This document shows, piece by piece, positions 40,793-49,053 of a stretch of 64,000 nucleotides of DNA. A model generated the notes under the pieces. That model was not told the DNA's origin and did no database searches. It saw only the letters and a program-made list of their open reading frames with translations. The position numbers were made by a program, and so were the translations under genes. How positions within the stretch are numbered: position 1 is the first letter of the stretch; every line of letters starts with the position of its first letter. Where the stretch lies: positions 2,089,501 to 2,153,500 of the forward strand of contig JAYKKM010000005.1 in NCBI GenBank assembly GCA_035772405.1, given 5' to 3'. The stretch comes from Chrysogorgia sp. JL179-B06. Its lineage: Eukaryota > Cnidaria > Anthozoa > Scleralcyonacea > Chrysogorgiidae.

Positions 40793-41314
40793 TTAGTCCA
40801 CCCGCTCACTATTTTCAGTGTTTGTCACCTCACTTCTGAAATGGTGGTCGTACACATATTTAGACGTTGTGATTCCTCCCGACAACAAGCCCAAGAAAGG
40901 CACGTACGGTGTCACAATCGCGACAATGCTCTCGACGTCTTTCTTTAATAGCGGGTCTTTTTGTAGTTCGTCATTTAGTTCGTCAGGATTTTCAATAGCG
41001 TTCAACCCATCCAGTAAGCTGGCGAATTTGCTGATTAGCAAGTCGGTGAGAAAAGCGTTTGCGATTTCCATTCTCTTCAACTCATATTGACGCCATATCT
41101 TGTCGATAACCTTTGCGGACGCTTTTTTAATATACGCTTCGGACTGACTCACCACACCATCGCCAGACAGTCTAATAAGCTCGGCTCTCCTAACGCCAAT
41201 GTCGTCAGTGTCCACAGTTGAGGTACTAGCGGCTTGGGTCTCCTCAACTAATTCCTCAATCGTAGGATTTTCCTCACTTTTGCGTTTCACCATCACGTTA
41301 TTACTTATACCCAT
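40793..41314 (-). CDS. Polinton protein of unknown function, 173 aa
   Basis: I do not recognise the family. The protein begins MGISNN, a plausible N-myristoylation start. It has an acidic Ser/Thr-rich segment (about 15-38), a charged helical middle with likely coiled-coil character (about 60-120), and one hydrophobic stretch near residues 128-155 that could sit in a membrane. Its last 90 or so codons lie inside the left terminal inverted repeat, so the 3' end is copied, in broken form, at the other end of the element. It reads outward and is the last gene of the leftward group, 3 bp after the ATPase stop. Its membership in a capsid/packaging block suggests a virion or assembly role. That is inference. 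Confidence 0.7.
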   Translation of the reverse strand: MGISNNVMVKRKSEENPTIEELVEETQAASTSTVDTDDIGVRRAELIRLSGDGVVSQSEAYIKKASAKVIDKIWRQYELKRMEIANAFLTDLLISKFASLLDGLNAIENPDELNDELQKDPLLKKDVESIVAIVTPYVPFLGLLSGGITTSKYVYDHHFRSEVTNTENSERVD

Positions 41315-41317
41315 ATT

Positions 41318-41917
41318 TTATTGCGGAATAACAACTTCGTGACTGTATGGATAGCGCAGTGAGATTTCTAGTCTAGCGTACTTATTATTTTTTAATGCGG
41401 TCACAATCGCCAACGATTTTTCTCTGCTAATGTTTCCAAGGTAATCGTCGATAACGACCTTCATATCACTCCTACTTGGGCAGTAGAAGCAAACGAGCTT
41501 ACTAATATTTTCTCTGTACGGTTTTGCGATCGACGTCAGTTGTTGTGTGATGACAATAACGCTCAACATAAAATGTCGCGCACTAAAAGCCAAGTTGACC
41601 AATTGACTAGTCCTATTCTTGACATCTTGAGAGCTCGCACAGTCGTCCAACACAATCAGAGTGTTAGTGCCTTTAAAAACATTTGTTACACACTTGAGAA
41701 CAGCGTCGACACTGTCTTGCGCGCAGTCTATCGCTAACACGTCGGGGTCGCGCACATATTTCCAATCTTGATACGCTTTGTTCCACTCAAAAGTAGGACA
41801 AATCAACACAATGTAGTCAAATTTACTAAAGTACTCAGATTCCAATGTTTCCAACAAATAATGCGTCTTACCACAAGCTGTCATACCAACAATTAGCATA
41901 TTAAACGGAGTCTCCAT
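41318..41917 (-). CDS. Polinton genome-packaging ATPase (FtsK/A32-like)
   Basis: A 199-residue P-loop ATPase. The Walker A GMTACGKT is at residues 11-18, directly after a short beta strand. The Walker B LIVLDD is at about 87-92, followed by an ITQQ segment near 123-126 that fits the sensor position of A32-type packaging ATPases. The family pumps viral DNA into preformed capsids. Size, motif spacing and position next to the major capsid gene agree with the ATPase of Polintons and related double-jelly-roll viruses. The start is the first ATG, with ttaATGG context, 15 bp after the capsid stop. The frame is intact. The only serious alternative is another HerA/FtsK ATPase, with the same role. Confidence 0.9.
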   Translation of the reverse strand: METPFNMLIVGMTACGKTHYLLETLESEYFSKFDYIVLICPTFEWNKAYQDWKYVRDPDVLAIDCAQDSVDAVLKCVTNVFKGTNTLIVLDDCASSQDVKNRTSQLVNLAFSARHFMLSVIVITQQLTSIAKPYRENISKLVCFYCPSRSDMKVVIDDYLGNISREKSLAIVTALKNNKYARLEISLRYPYSHEVVIPQ

Positions 41918-41932
41918 TAACTCACGTTTGAT

Positions 41933-43171
41933 TTAATACTGGATTGACTGCAACCCATTGTTCATGAAGTTGACCAACCCATCACTCATCACAAACACCC
42001 TGCACATGACGTTCGCAGTCGTCACTTTTTTAGTGATTTCAAGAAGCACGCCAGATTGTGTGTTCACAATATTTTTACCAGTGGCGACGTTGTAATTATC
42101 TTGAACGCTCCTCAAGTCGATGACCAACGCGAAGCCATCTTTATAGAACTTCTGTATGGTCATGAACTGAGCGTGTTCTTCACCCAACCCAAACAATCGT
42201 TTCGCTTCTGCATAGAACTTCGACTTTGGGATGCCTTGTGAGTACACACTATTTGGCACACCTTCAATTGTGACTCTAACACTATCAATATTTGGGTAAA
42301 GAAACTCCTCGCTGTCTGTTCGCACCTTATTCGTGAATAGCAACACAATCGCCTTCATGCTTTTTCTTGGAAGATTAATGTTTTCATTCACAATGGTTGT
42401 GCCTTTGTCCCATTCGGTGGTTTTCATCAACGTGATGTGCTCATATGACAAACTACGACCACTTGCATAGCCCGACGCTATTTCGTCAGCGAGCTCCTGG
42501 TTATCGATCGTCTCATACTCAAGCTCGAGGTTCTCCAGAGTGTATCCACCCACAGCGCTACCAGATTGCGCCACCATGATGTCTGTGGCCTTCGGAAGTG
42601 TGATCACGTACTGCAAGTTGTTGTTCATGCTAAAAGGAGCGTACAACCCGTGGTCATTCATGATCTTGCCAAGCTTAATCCGCTGTTTCGTCCCAATCAC
42701 TCCAAACATTAACGCGTCACTAACTTTAGCAACGTTCCCACTCGTCGCACCACTGTCATCCTTAGAAACTAGCTTTCTCAAGTTCTCACCACCAATACCA
42801 TAGTCAATCATTTGGTCTCGCGCAGTGACGCTTTCCCAAAGGTCGCGATAGACACCAGTGTAATTTTCCCCATTGTTGTCATACACAGTTTCCCCAGCTA
42901 GTCTCACAACAAGCTTCTCAACCAACAACTTGCTCACATTGTTCAAGAACCAGCTTTTGGTGTTTGCATTCTTAAAGTCAAACACTAGACCCAACGATCC
43001 AGGCACCAAGCAGCTACTAACCTTGAGCTTCGGTATATCAATGTAAAGTTCCTCGCCAGGACTGACCTTATTAGGGTTCAACGTGATTACGTGTTGCGTT
43101 CTCACCCCTTTTATGACGCCCATGGTCGCTCGTCTAAAACCAGGGTTCAACTCTGCTGACGTGACGTTCAT
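41933..43171 (-). CDS. Polinton major capsid protein (double jelly-roll)
   Basis: A 412-residue protein rich in beta-strand patterns and without membrane segments. Early elements such as GEELYIDIPKL, then LGLVFDF and later VRVTIEGVPNSVYSQG and FALVIDLRSV, follow the arrangement I expect of Polinton major capsid proteins. In that family two jelly-roll domains form a pseudo-hexameric trimer that tiles an icosahedral shell. The assignment rests on length, strand content and the classical gene order (ATPase next to capsid, penton and integrase nearby) as much as on motifs. The start is the first ATG, and the frame is intact. Presence of this gene implies virion-forming ability. Whether particles are made is unknown. 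Confidence 0.8.
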   Translation of the reverse strand: MNVTSAELNPGFRRATMGVIKGVRTQHVITLNPNKVSPGEELYIDIPKLKVSSCLVPGSLGLVFDFKNANTKSWFLNNVSKLLVEKLVVRLAGETVYDNNGENYTGVYRDLWESVTARDQMIDYGIGGENLRKLVSKDDSGATSGNVAKVSDALMFGVIGTKQRIKLGKIMNDHGLYAPFSMNNNLQYVITLPKATDIMVAQSGSAVGGYTLENLELEYETIDNQELADEIASGYASGRSLSYEHITLMKTTEWDKGTTIVNENINLPRKSMKAIVLLFTNKVRTDSEEFLYPNIDSVRVTIEGVPNSVYSQGIPKSKFYAEAKRLFGLGEEHAQFMTIQKFYKDGFALVIDLRSVQDNYNVATGKNIVNTQSGVLLEITKKVTTANVMCRVFVMSDGLVNFMNNGLQSIQY

Positions 43172-43194
43172 ATACCTTTACATATGTTTTATCG

Positions 43195-44646
43195 CTACCG
43201 TTTTAGCTTGTAATAATCATAAGCAAACCACGCAAGTACCACCGCGAGTACCCACAGATTTTGAGCCAACCAAGCGAGACCCTTTGCACCCAATGTCAAC
43301 ATATTGTAAACTAAATTAGCCAGTCCAACAGCCCATGGACCCATCTTCGTTATCGCATTCTTAACAGCCTGTGCAAATGACCTCGTGGCCATAGCGCCCT
43401 TCATAACAGCAGACCTCCCAGCGATAATAATAGTTGTTATAATTCCAGCCACTGAAATCGCTACAGCGCTTAACCCAACCATATTTTCTTTAGCCCATTC
43501 CTTAAATTTCTGCAATCTGTCAATGTCGACTTCTTGTTGCTCTCTAACTTCTTCAAGCTCGCGCTGTTCTAGGGTTCTGTCTATGGCTTTCCCAAGTCCT
43601 CTCACTCTCTCAAGCAAACCAACGTACTCTCGCTCTTCGTCACTCGTGAGACCACTTTGGCTAGCTTTTTTTTTTTCAAGCTCCACCAATCTCCCATTCG
43701 CTTCGTCCAACGCTTTTTGAGAATAGTTTGCTTGTATTTGCAATGCACCATTATCACCTATTCTTGACTCACGCAACACGCTTTCGCTTGGATTAAGCAC
43801 ACCATCCAGCTCACGGTTTTCGTTTGACGATAACCCAAGTATGTCGTCGTAGTCCACTTTTGTCTCAATCACTGGGGGGTCGTCTGGGGTCACTTCTGTT
43901 GTGGCAACTGTTGTTTCTGTACTCTCAGGGATTTGACTAACTAACTTTTTGAACTGTTCAATCGCGTTTTTACTACTCGCGTCTTTACTGTAGACCAAGT
44001 CTTCTTTTTTTTTCCCACGTACTAGAATTCGTTTAGGTTTCCCATATTCACCATCTTTGTTTATTGGTTTGAAAACAATAACCCCTGAGTCCGTAACCCG
44101 CGACCTGTTGACTATTTCCCTTGACGCGTCGTCGTGGCCGAGTCCCTTTTTGCTTAATTTACGTATTTTCCTATTTATTAGCTTGATTCTTTTTACATTG
44201 TTTTCTGTTAGCTCTTTGTTGGACGCTTTTAGCTCACCCAGTCTTTTCTTAATTTCCTCCTCCTCTTCAAAAGCTATACTGAAACTTTCGTCATTGACAT
44301 CACCATATGTGTCCTGCTCAACAAACTCTACCGCTGAGACTTCCGCGTTAGTCCCACTTATTGTCACCGTCTTACCATCGTCACTGTCGATAAATGACGT
44401 CTCTTTTTCTAGAGACCTTCTATCATATTCGTACTGTAATTTATTCACTCTCTCACGCAATTTACCATACTTGACACGCACGATGTCTGGCATGTCGTCG
44501 TTGTCATCGCCATACTCGTTGTTAATTAAATTATAATCAAGAGTGAATTTTTCGAGTTCGTCACTTATTTGATCATCGGTGTACCTATCAAGTCTATCGA
44601 AGTTGTCCATCTCAATGTCATTAAAATCTCCCCCACCTTTAGCCAT
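43195..44646 (-). CDS. coiled-coil/membrane protein, paralogue B (483 aa)
   Basis: No family recognised. The N-terminus is acidic (GGGDFNDIEMDNFDRL), followed by a long charged region with coiled-coil character (about 100-190 and 300-380). The C-terminal 120 residues carry three hydrophobic segments: GLSAVAISVAGIITTIIIAG, MGPWAVGLANLVYNML and NLWVLAVVLAWFAYDYY. The C-terminal half is closely similar to the neighbouring 341-aa protein, sharing REQQEVDI.RLQ.FK.W and TRSFAQAVKNAITKMGPWAV. The two are tandem duplicates. The extra length lies in the middle. A structural or membrane-associated virion role is possible but not shown. Confidence 0.75.
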   Translation of the reverse strand: MAKGGGDFNDIEMDNFDRLDRYTDDQISDELEKFTLDYNLINNEYGDDNDDMPDIVRVKYGKLRERVNKLQYEYDRRSLEKETSFIDSDDGKTVTISGTNAEVSAVEFVEQDTYGDVNDESFSIAFEEEEEIKKRLGELKASNKELTENNVKRIKLINRKIRKLSKKGLGHDDASREIVNRSRVTDSGVIVFKPINKDGEYGKPKRILVRGKKKEDLVYSKDASSKNAIEQFKKLVSQIPESTETTVATTEVTPDDPPVIETKVDYDDILGLSSNENRELDGVLNPSESVLRESRIGDNGALQIQANYSQKALDEANGRLVELEKKKASQSGLTSDEEREYVGLLERVRGLGKAIDRTLEQRELEEVREQQEVDIDRLQKFKEWAKENMVGLSAVAISVAGIITTIIIAGRSAVMKGAMATRSFAQAVKNAITKMGPWAVGLANLVYNMLTLGAKGLAWLAQNLWVLAVVLAWFAYDYYKLKR

Positions 44647-44653
44647 ATTACAT

Positions 44654-44702
44654 TAGCTCACATTTTGAATATCGCTCTCTGACTCCTACGAATCATATTT
44701 TC
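44654..44702 (-). pseudogene. relic of the integrase gene 3' end between the duplicated genes
   Basis: The spacer upstream of paralogue B repeats the last 15 or so codons of the integrase gene with its stop region (compare gctcacattttgaatatcgc at both 44,654 and 45,738). It is out of frame and damaged by substitutions. It marks the duplication unit as integrase tail plus membrane-protein gene. Confidence 0.8.
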
Positions 44703-44705
44703 TTT

Positions 44706-45731
44706 CTAGATTAGATAATTGTACGCAAGCCACGCGAATGTCGTCGCAAACACCCATAGATTTTGAGCTAACCAAGCGAGGCCCTTTGCGCCTGTCACCA
44801 GCGCGTCATAAACTAAGTTCGCCAATCCAACAGCCCATGGACCCATCTTCGTTATCGCATTTTTAACAGCCTGTGCAAACGACCTCGTGGTCATAGCGCC
44901 TCTCATAACATTAGACCTCCCAGCGATAATAATGGTTGTTATAATCGCAGCTATTGCAATCGCTAAAGCGCTAGACCCAACCATATTTTCTCTAACCCAT
45001 TTCTTGAAATTCTGCAATCTGCTAATGTCAACTTCCTGTTGCTCTCTAACCTCCTCTATTTGTCGCTGTTCAATAACCATGTCTCTAGCCTTTTTAAGTC
45101 CGATCACTCTTTCAGCTAGATCGATGAACTCTTCGTTCTCTGCAGTCGTGAGGTCTTTCACTGCAAGCTCTGCTACTCTTTTGTTCGCTTCATTTATCAA
45201 GTCTCGATAGCGATCTATCTCTATTTGTAACGTACCAGTGTCGCCTATTCTTGACTCAGACATCACACTCTCACTTGGATTAAGTAGCGCGCTCAACTTG
45301 CGGTTCTCGATTGGTCTTAGTTCGGGTATGTTGACGTACTCTGCGTGTGTGGTGTCTAACAATGGCGCACTCCTCGCGATGTCTTCACGATCTTTTGCGT
45401 TGTCAATAGTCTGCGTTGCGAGATCGTTAAAAACCTTCTCCACATGTTGAGGCACTCCTCCACCACTCCTCGCAATGTTTTTAATCCGCGCTACGAGATC
45501 GCCAGTGGTCCTCCCCATGTGTTGGCGAAATCTTACATCACGTTCACGCCTCAGTCCACTCTCCACTCTAATTAGTCTAATTTTCTCATCGACTGTGACG
45601 TTTGGATCACCCTGAGATAGTTTGCGATCTAGAGTGGCTTTTTCGAGACTATACTTTAGTTCGTCGTCAGTGACATCTTTGTATTCGTCAGATCTATCCA
45701 TCTCAAAGTCGTCGAAGTCACCTTCAGCCAT
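44706..45731 (-). CDS. coiled-coil/membrane protein, paralogue A (341 aa)
   Basis: Paralogue of the 483-aa protein next door. It has an acidic N-terminus (EGDFDDFEMDRSDEY), a charged helical middle, a conserved REQQEVDISRLQNFKKW segment, then the same three hydrophobic segments at the C-terminus. It starts 6 bp after the integrase stop, and its upstream sequence (gtgagcta.tgtaatATGGC) is nearly identical to that of paralogue B. This copy is likely the original, because it is attached to the intact integrase gene. Function unknown. The shared C-terminal membrane module suggests the same place of action for both. Confidence 0.75.
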   Translation of the reverse strand: MAEGDFDDFEMDRSDEYKDVTDDELKYSLEKATLDRKLSQGDPNVTVDEKIRLIRVESGLRRERDVRFRQHMGRTTGDLVARIKNIARSGGGVPQHVEKVFNDLATQTIDNAKDREDIARSAPLLDTTHAEYVNIPELRPIENRKLSALLNPSESVMSESRIGDTGTLQIEIDRYRDLINEANKRVAELAVKDLTTAENEEFIDLAERVIGLKKARDMVIEQRQIEEVREQQEVDISRLQNFKKWVRENMVGSSALAIAIAAIITTIIIAGRSNVMRGAMTTRSFAQAVKNAITKMGPWAVGLANLVYDALVTGAKGLAWLAQNLWVFATTFAWLAYNYLI

Positions 45732-45737
45732 ATTACA

Positions 45738-46850
45738 CTAGCTCACATTTTGAATATCGCTCTCTGGTATCCACGAATTATGTTTGCTCTCATAACCCAA
45801 CCATTTGACCAGCGCCATCTTCTTCCCTCTAACTTTCTCTCTTTTCAACACCTTCTCAACTCTGTACACATCGTCACCAGGTTTCTTATTGACTAGCGAT
45901 AATTCCTGCTCATAAAATTTACCAATAATCTGTTCACCACTTATGTCCTCAATTTCATACACATTTGGATCACCGCGAATAACTTTCACCACTTTAAACA
46001 GCTCTTCAGTGAAGTTGGCTTCATAGCCCTTTGTGAACACACTCTTGTACTTACTAATTCTCACTGACTCACCAACTCTAAACTTTGGCAATGGGTTGTC
46101 TGCAAATTGGTGACCAAACAAAGCGGTCCACACTTCGCCTTCGTTTGACTTATTGACATCCTTCGGCTTCATCATAATGCTTCGATTCACATTGCTATTA
46201 TAATTGCTCACAAACTGGTCCAAAACGTCAATCCATTTGTACGTCCCACGGGTATAAAAATACTTCCACATAATGCTCTTCAGACTTCTATTAAAACGCT
46301 CGACAACAGCGGCCTTTTTGTCGCTCTTAGTGCTGAAATATTCAATGCCATGTTCTTTCAGCAAACTTTTAACACCAACATTGTAGAACTCAAGTCCATC
46401 GTCAAATTGCGCTAACTTAGGTGTGACCCCAAACCGATCTTTAAAGTCAACCAACAATTTTCCAACAGCCTTAGTCATGTTCTTAGTGTCTTTTCTGTAA
46501 ACCGCAATGCCAAAAGCGTATCTACTCAATATTTCAATGCCTGTCAATATCCAATAATAACCTCCATTCTGTTTTGAATACTTGCTCATGTCCACTAAAT
46601 CCATTTGGAGCTCTTCACCAAGAAACCCAACAAAAGTCGCGCGGAATTTATGCCTTCTCACAATGGGTTTGTACCTAGTGTAGGTGTCCTGCGCTGTCAA
46701 CCATTCTTTCACTGTTTTTCTAGTTATTTTCAATCCGTCTCCCAATGCACTTTGATACAACCTCTCTACACCACTGTACCCCGTCTTAGGGTTATAATAG
46801 ATGTCTCGCAACCCTTGTTCTGTCTCCACACCGAGTTCCATATAATTCAC
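45738..46850 (-). CDS. Polinton integrase, retroviral (rve) type with chromodomain-like tail
   Basis: The 370-residue protein has an RNase-H-fold integrase core: MDLVDM with D84, QFDDGLEF with D150, and KAAVVERFNRSLK with E184. These form the DDE triad that cuts and joins DNA ends. A C-terminal SH3-like stretch (about 255-320, FRVGESVRISKYK) is followed by a chromodomain-like end (about 328-369, YRVEKVLKRE...KWLGY...NSWIPESDI). This order is typical of Polinton and some Gypsy-type integrases and may direct target choice through histone marks. A complete HHCC zinc domain is not obvious at the N-terminus. The first ATG overlaps the penton stop by 4 bp. The second in-frame ATG is three codons later. 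The frame is intact. Confidence 0.93.
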   Translation of the reverse strand: MNYMELGVETEQGLRDIYYNPKTGYSGVERLYQSALGDGLKITRKTVKEWLTAQDTYTRYKPIVRRHKFRATFVGFLGEELQMDLVDMSKYSKQNGGYYWILTGIEILSRYAFGIAVYRKDTKNMTKAVGKLLVDFKDRFGVTPKLAQFDDGLEFYNVGVKSLLKEHGIEYFSTKSDKKAAVVERFNRSLKSIMWKYFYTRGTYKWIDVLDQFVSNYNSNVNRSIMMKPKDVNKSNEGEVWTALFGHQFADNPLPKFRVGESVRISKYKSVFTKGYEANFTEELFKVVKVIRGDPNVYEIEDISGEQIIGKFYEQELSLVNKKPGDDVYRVEKVLKREKVRGKKMALVKWLGYESKHNSWIPESDIQNVS

Positions 46851-47548
46851 ACAATATACAGTTCCAATAGCACCGCGCCAATTTTGAGATTGTCGTTATT
46901 TGGTTTGACACGAAACGTCATACTTGAGTAAACACCTTTTTTAACACTCACCTTAGACTCAATGTCTACATGACGTTGCACTGACCCCTTCAAAGACTGT
47001 TCAGTGGGTATTGGCAACGTTGTGATCACATCGCTACGCCTCCCATCAATACCCACGTTGCTATCCGTTTCAACGACGTCACACAAAACTTCTATGTACT
47101 TCAGACCTTTATACATGTCGACCTCGTTTGGGCTAGTGTGCCACTGTGAGTCATTCTGAATCACCTCACCCTTCGCGAAGCCAAGTAGAGGCCCAAGGGT
47201 GTCTAACACAGCTGAACTACTAACCTTGACCCTACATTTACCTGTGGGCACTAGTTTCTCTATCTCAAGATCCACCTTAAGCTCGCTAGACTCATGTTTC
47301 AAGACTTTGACCAATGCGTCGAAGCTAAAGTACCCTTCACCCACTTTAATCTTTTTAAAAGAGCCTGCCCTAGAGTTATCCAGCGTGAAGACCTGAATGC
47401 TGTCGTCGTTTGTTGTGTTATGATAGTCCCAAAACACAGTGGCTGTCTTGACCACAATGTACGGGTTATCGTGTATGACCATCATCGCGTTGTCAAAGGA
47501 CACAACTTTTTCCGCACCTTCAATGAGTACCGTCAACTTTCGCGTCAT
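46847..47548 (-). CDS. putative Polinton minor capsid (penton) protein, 233 aa
   Basis: The frame extends upstream to 47,680, but I place the start at 47,548 (MTRKLTV). The extra residues are hydrophobic, unlike the rest, and overlap the divergent gene. The protein is beta-rich with no membrane segment. Its last third has a GRRSDVITTLPIP stretch and a C-terminal strand-rich end (SSMTFRVKP, GAVLLELYIV). Size and location beside integrase and major capsid genes match the single-jelly-roll penton of Polintons, which forms the fivefold vertices. Sequence motifs alone would not establish this. A structure prediction would decide. The 21-bp gap to the divergent start at 47,570 leaves little room for promoters. 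Confidence 0.6.
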   Translation of the reverse strand: MTRKLTVLIEGAEKVVSFDNAMMVIHDNPYIVVKTATVFWDYHNTTNDDSIQVFTLDNSRAGSFKKIKVGEGYFSFDALVKVLKHESSELKVDLEIEKLVPTGKCRVKVSSSAVLDTLGPLLGFAKGEVIQNDSQWHTSPNEVDMYKGLKYIEVLCDVVETDSNVGIDGRRSDVITTLPIPTEQSLKGSVQRHVDIESKVSVKKGVYSSMTFRVKPNNDNLKIGAVLLELYIV

Positions 47549-47569
47549 GTATAACATACAGTATATTAT

Positions 47570-49051
47570 ATGCAGAAAGCCCTTCGTGAGTACTATGGAA
47601 AGCACTACAAACGCGCGATGGCTAACACATCGAAGGCTACACACAATGCAAAGGCAGACCTCATCAAAAAGTACCCACACGCCACTTTAAGCAAATTCGA
47701 GTTCTATCCAAATATTTCACAAGACGGTAAAATCATGAGTGTCGACGTGTATTTCAGAAACAATGACATCCTTAGCACAGACATAACCAGCGCAACCTTC
47801 AAAAATAACAAAAACATGTGGAAGTGGCTACACAATAGCAAGTTCCCAATAATATGGCAAGGTGGTGGAACTATTCAACCACTACCAAAAGGTCATAAGA
47901 ACCACTGGGGGCTTTGGGATGGCTATCCAACAGAAAACGTGTTGAATTATCCAGTGAACAACTTTAAAGTTTTCGTTAACCAAAATAGCTACTTCATGTC
48001 AAAGCTACCAGTCCTACAAATCACTACGTCAAAGACAAAATCAGAGTGGGACGACAACGAATCTTACTACCGTGTTGTGTTCGCGACGTATTGTGCGAGT
48101 TTCTGTTGTGGGGTGTCACTGCAACATTTATCAGTGTCACAAGAAGTTCACCCCGTGGTCACAAGTGTGATGAGATTTCATTTGTACTTCACCATTAGAA
48201 GACTTCTGAGAAGAATGGGGGGTGGTGAGACCATGAAATCAATAAGTAGAGAATTCAACGCTTCCGAATTATATGGTAAGATTTCCAAGATTCCCAAAAA
48301 GCACTACTACCAGAATAAAGTCCTGAGCGATGGCACTTTAGGTGAATCCAGAGTCTTCACACTCAACGACGTTCAGAATGATTACAAACGATACGTCGCG
48401 CGACTCTCAGACGGTTTTACCAACATTGGGCTGCAATATCTAAATCAGAGCATAGAAGCCTTCGTGTACTCCACACTTGGTGCGCAAGCGAGAACACGTG
48501 TGTCAGTCGTTGGTGGTTCTGCAGGAAGTTTAGAAACCCAACAAGAGTTCCGCAAGTTGTTTTCTGACAGTGTTATTCAGTATGACGTGTCGACATGGAT
48601 TCTCAACATGAATAAATCGATTAGAGACACCAACGTTGTCCAAAATCTCGCAGTGTCGCCAAGTACATGGTTGATGCCAAGTAATGTGGTGATTCTCAAG
48701 AATAAAATCGCTGGGTACAACAACTTATTAAAGGTTGCTACAGAGTCCATGAGATTTGGAGTGAACACTAGCTTGAATGCAACAACACCGACGACCGCGG
48801 CTAAAAAAGTCCACCAAGAAAATGTGGTGACTAACTTAGTAGCACCACCCGTGAAGAAAACAGTGGCTAAAAAAGTCCACCAAGAAAACGTGGTGGCTAA
48901 CTTGGGAGTAGCACCACCCGTGAAGAAAACAGCGACCAACCAAATTGCGCAGACTACCACCTCAAGCGAGTCAGACACGACAACGCTGGTGATAGTGTTA
49001 GGGTTCTCAGCGGTGTCTGGCTATCTGCTAACCAAATACACCTTGAAGTAG
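47570..49051 (+). CDS. large membrane-anchored Polinton protein, 493 aa
   Basis: Family not recognised. The N-terminal three quarters look globular, with an FCCGVSLQHLS segment near 175. The C-terminal part is a low-complexity linker holding two copies of a 22-residue repeat (KKVHQENVV...APPVKKT) and a Ser/Thr-rich stretch. A single transmembrane helix follows at about 471-488, with a short basic tail. This tail-anchored layout suits a protein of the virion membrane or of a host membrane. Related sequence survives as a fossil in another CTH intron (33.7-34.0 kb), so the gene is a stable part of this Polinton lineage. A later ATG at 47,618 is an alternative start. It heads the rightward block and is followed 2 bp later by the fibre-like gene. 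Confidence 0.75.
   Translation: MQKALREYYGKHYKRAMANTSKATHNAKADLIKKYPHATLSKFEFYPNISQDGKIMSVDVYFRNNDILSTDITSATFKNNKNMWKWLHNSKFPIIWQGGGTIQPLPKGHKNHWGLWDGYPTENVLNYPVNNFKVFVNQNSYFMSKLPVLQITTSKTKSEWDDNESYYRVVFATYCASFCCGVSLQHLSVSQEVHPVVTSVMRFHLYFTIRRLLRRMGGGETMKSISREFNASELYGKISKIPKKHYYQNKVLSDGTLGESRVFTLNDVQNDYKRYVARLSDGFTNIGLQYLNQSIEAFVYSTLGAQARTRVSVVGGSAGSLETQQEFRKLFSDSVIQYDVSTWILNMNKSIRDTNVVQNLAVSPSTWLMPSNVVILKNKIAGYNNLLKVATESMRFGVNTSLNATTPTTAAKKVHQENVVTNLVAPPVKKTVAKKVHQENVVANLGVAPPVKKTATNQIAQTTTSSESDTTTLVIVLGFSAVSGYLLTKYTLK
48800..48935 (+). repeat. 66-bp tandem repeat inside the 493-aa gene
   Basis: Two copies, starting at 48,800 and 48,866, encode the KKVHQENVV...PPVKKT linker repeat. The second copy has one added codon (LG) and a few substitutions. 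Confidence 0.9.
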
Positions 49052-49053
49052 TA

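Larger units (their letters stand above)
39869..41068. repeat. left terminal inverted repeat of the Polinton
   Basis: Matches the reverse complement of 58,098-59,266. The match runs through the terminal palindrome, the cccacgtttt region, the subterminal palindrome and into the 3' part of the leftmost gene. It stops at gcgatttc (41,061-41,068). Length is 1,200 bp against 1,169 bp on the right. Confidence 0.9.

Noticed and set aside
47549..47680. Longer N-terminus for the penton-like gene
   Set aside because: The extra 44 residues are hydrophobic and unlike the rest, and they overlap the divergent neighbouring gene. The start at 47,548 is simpler.
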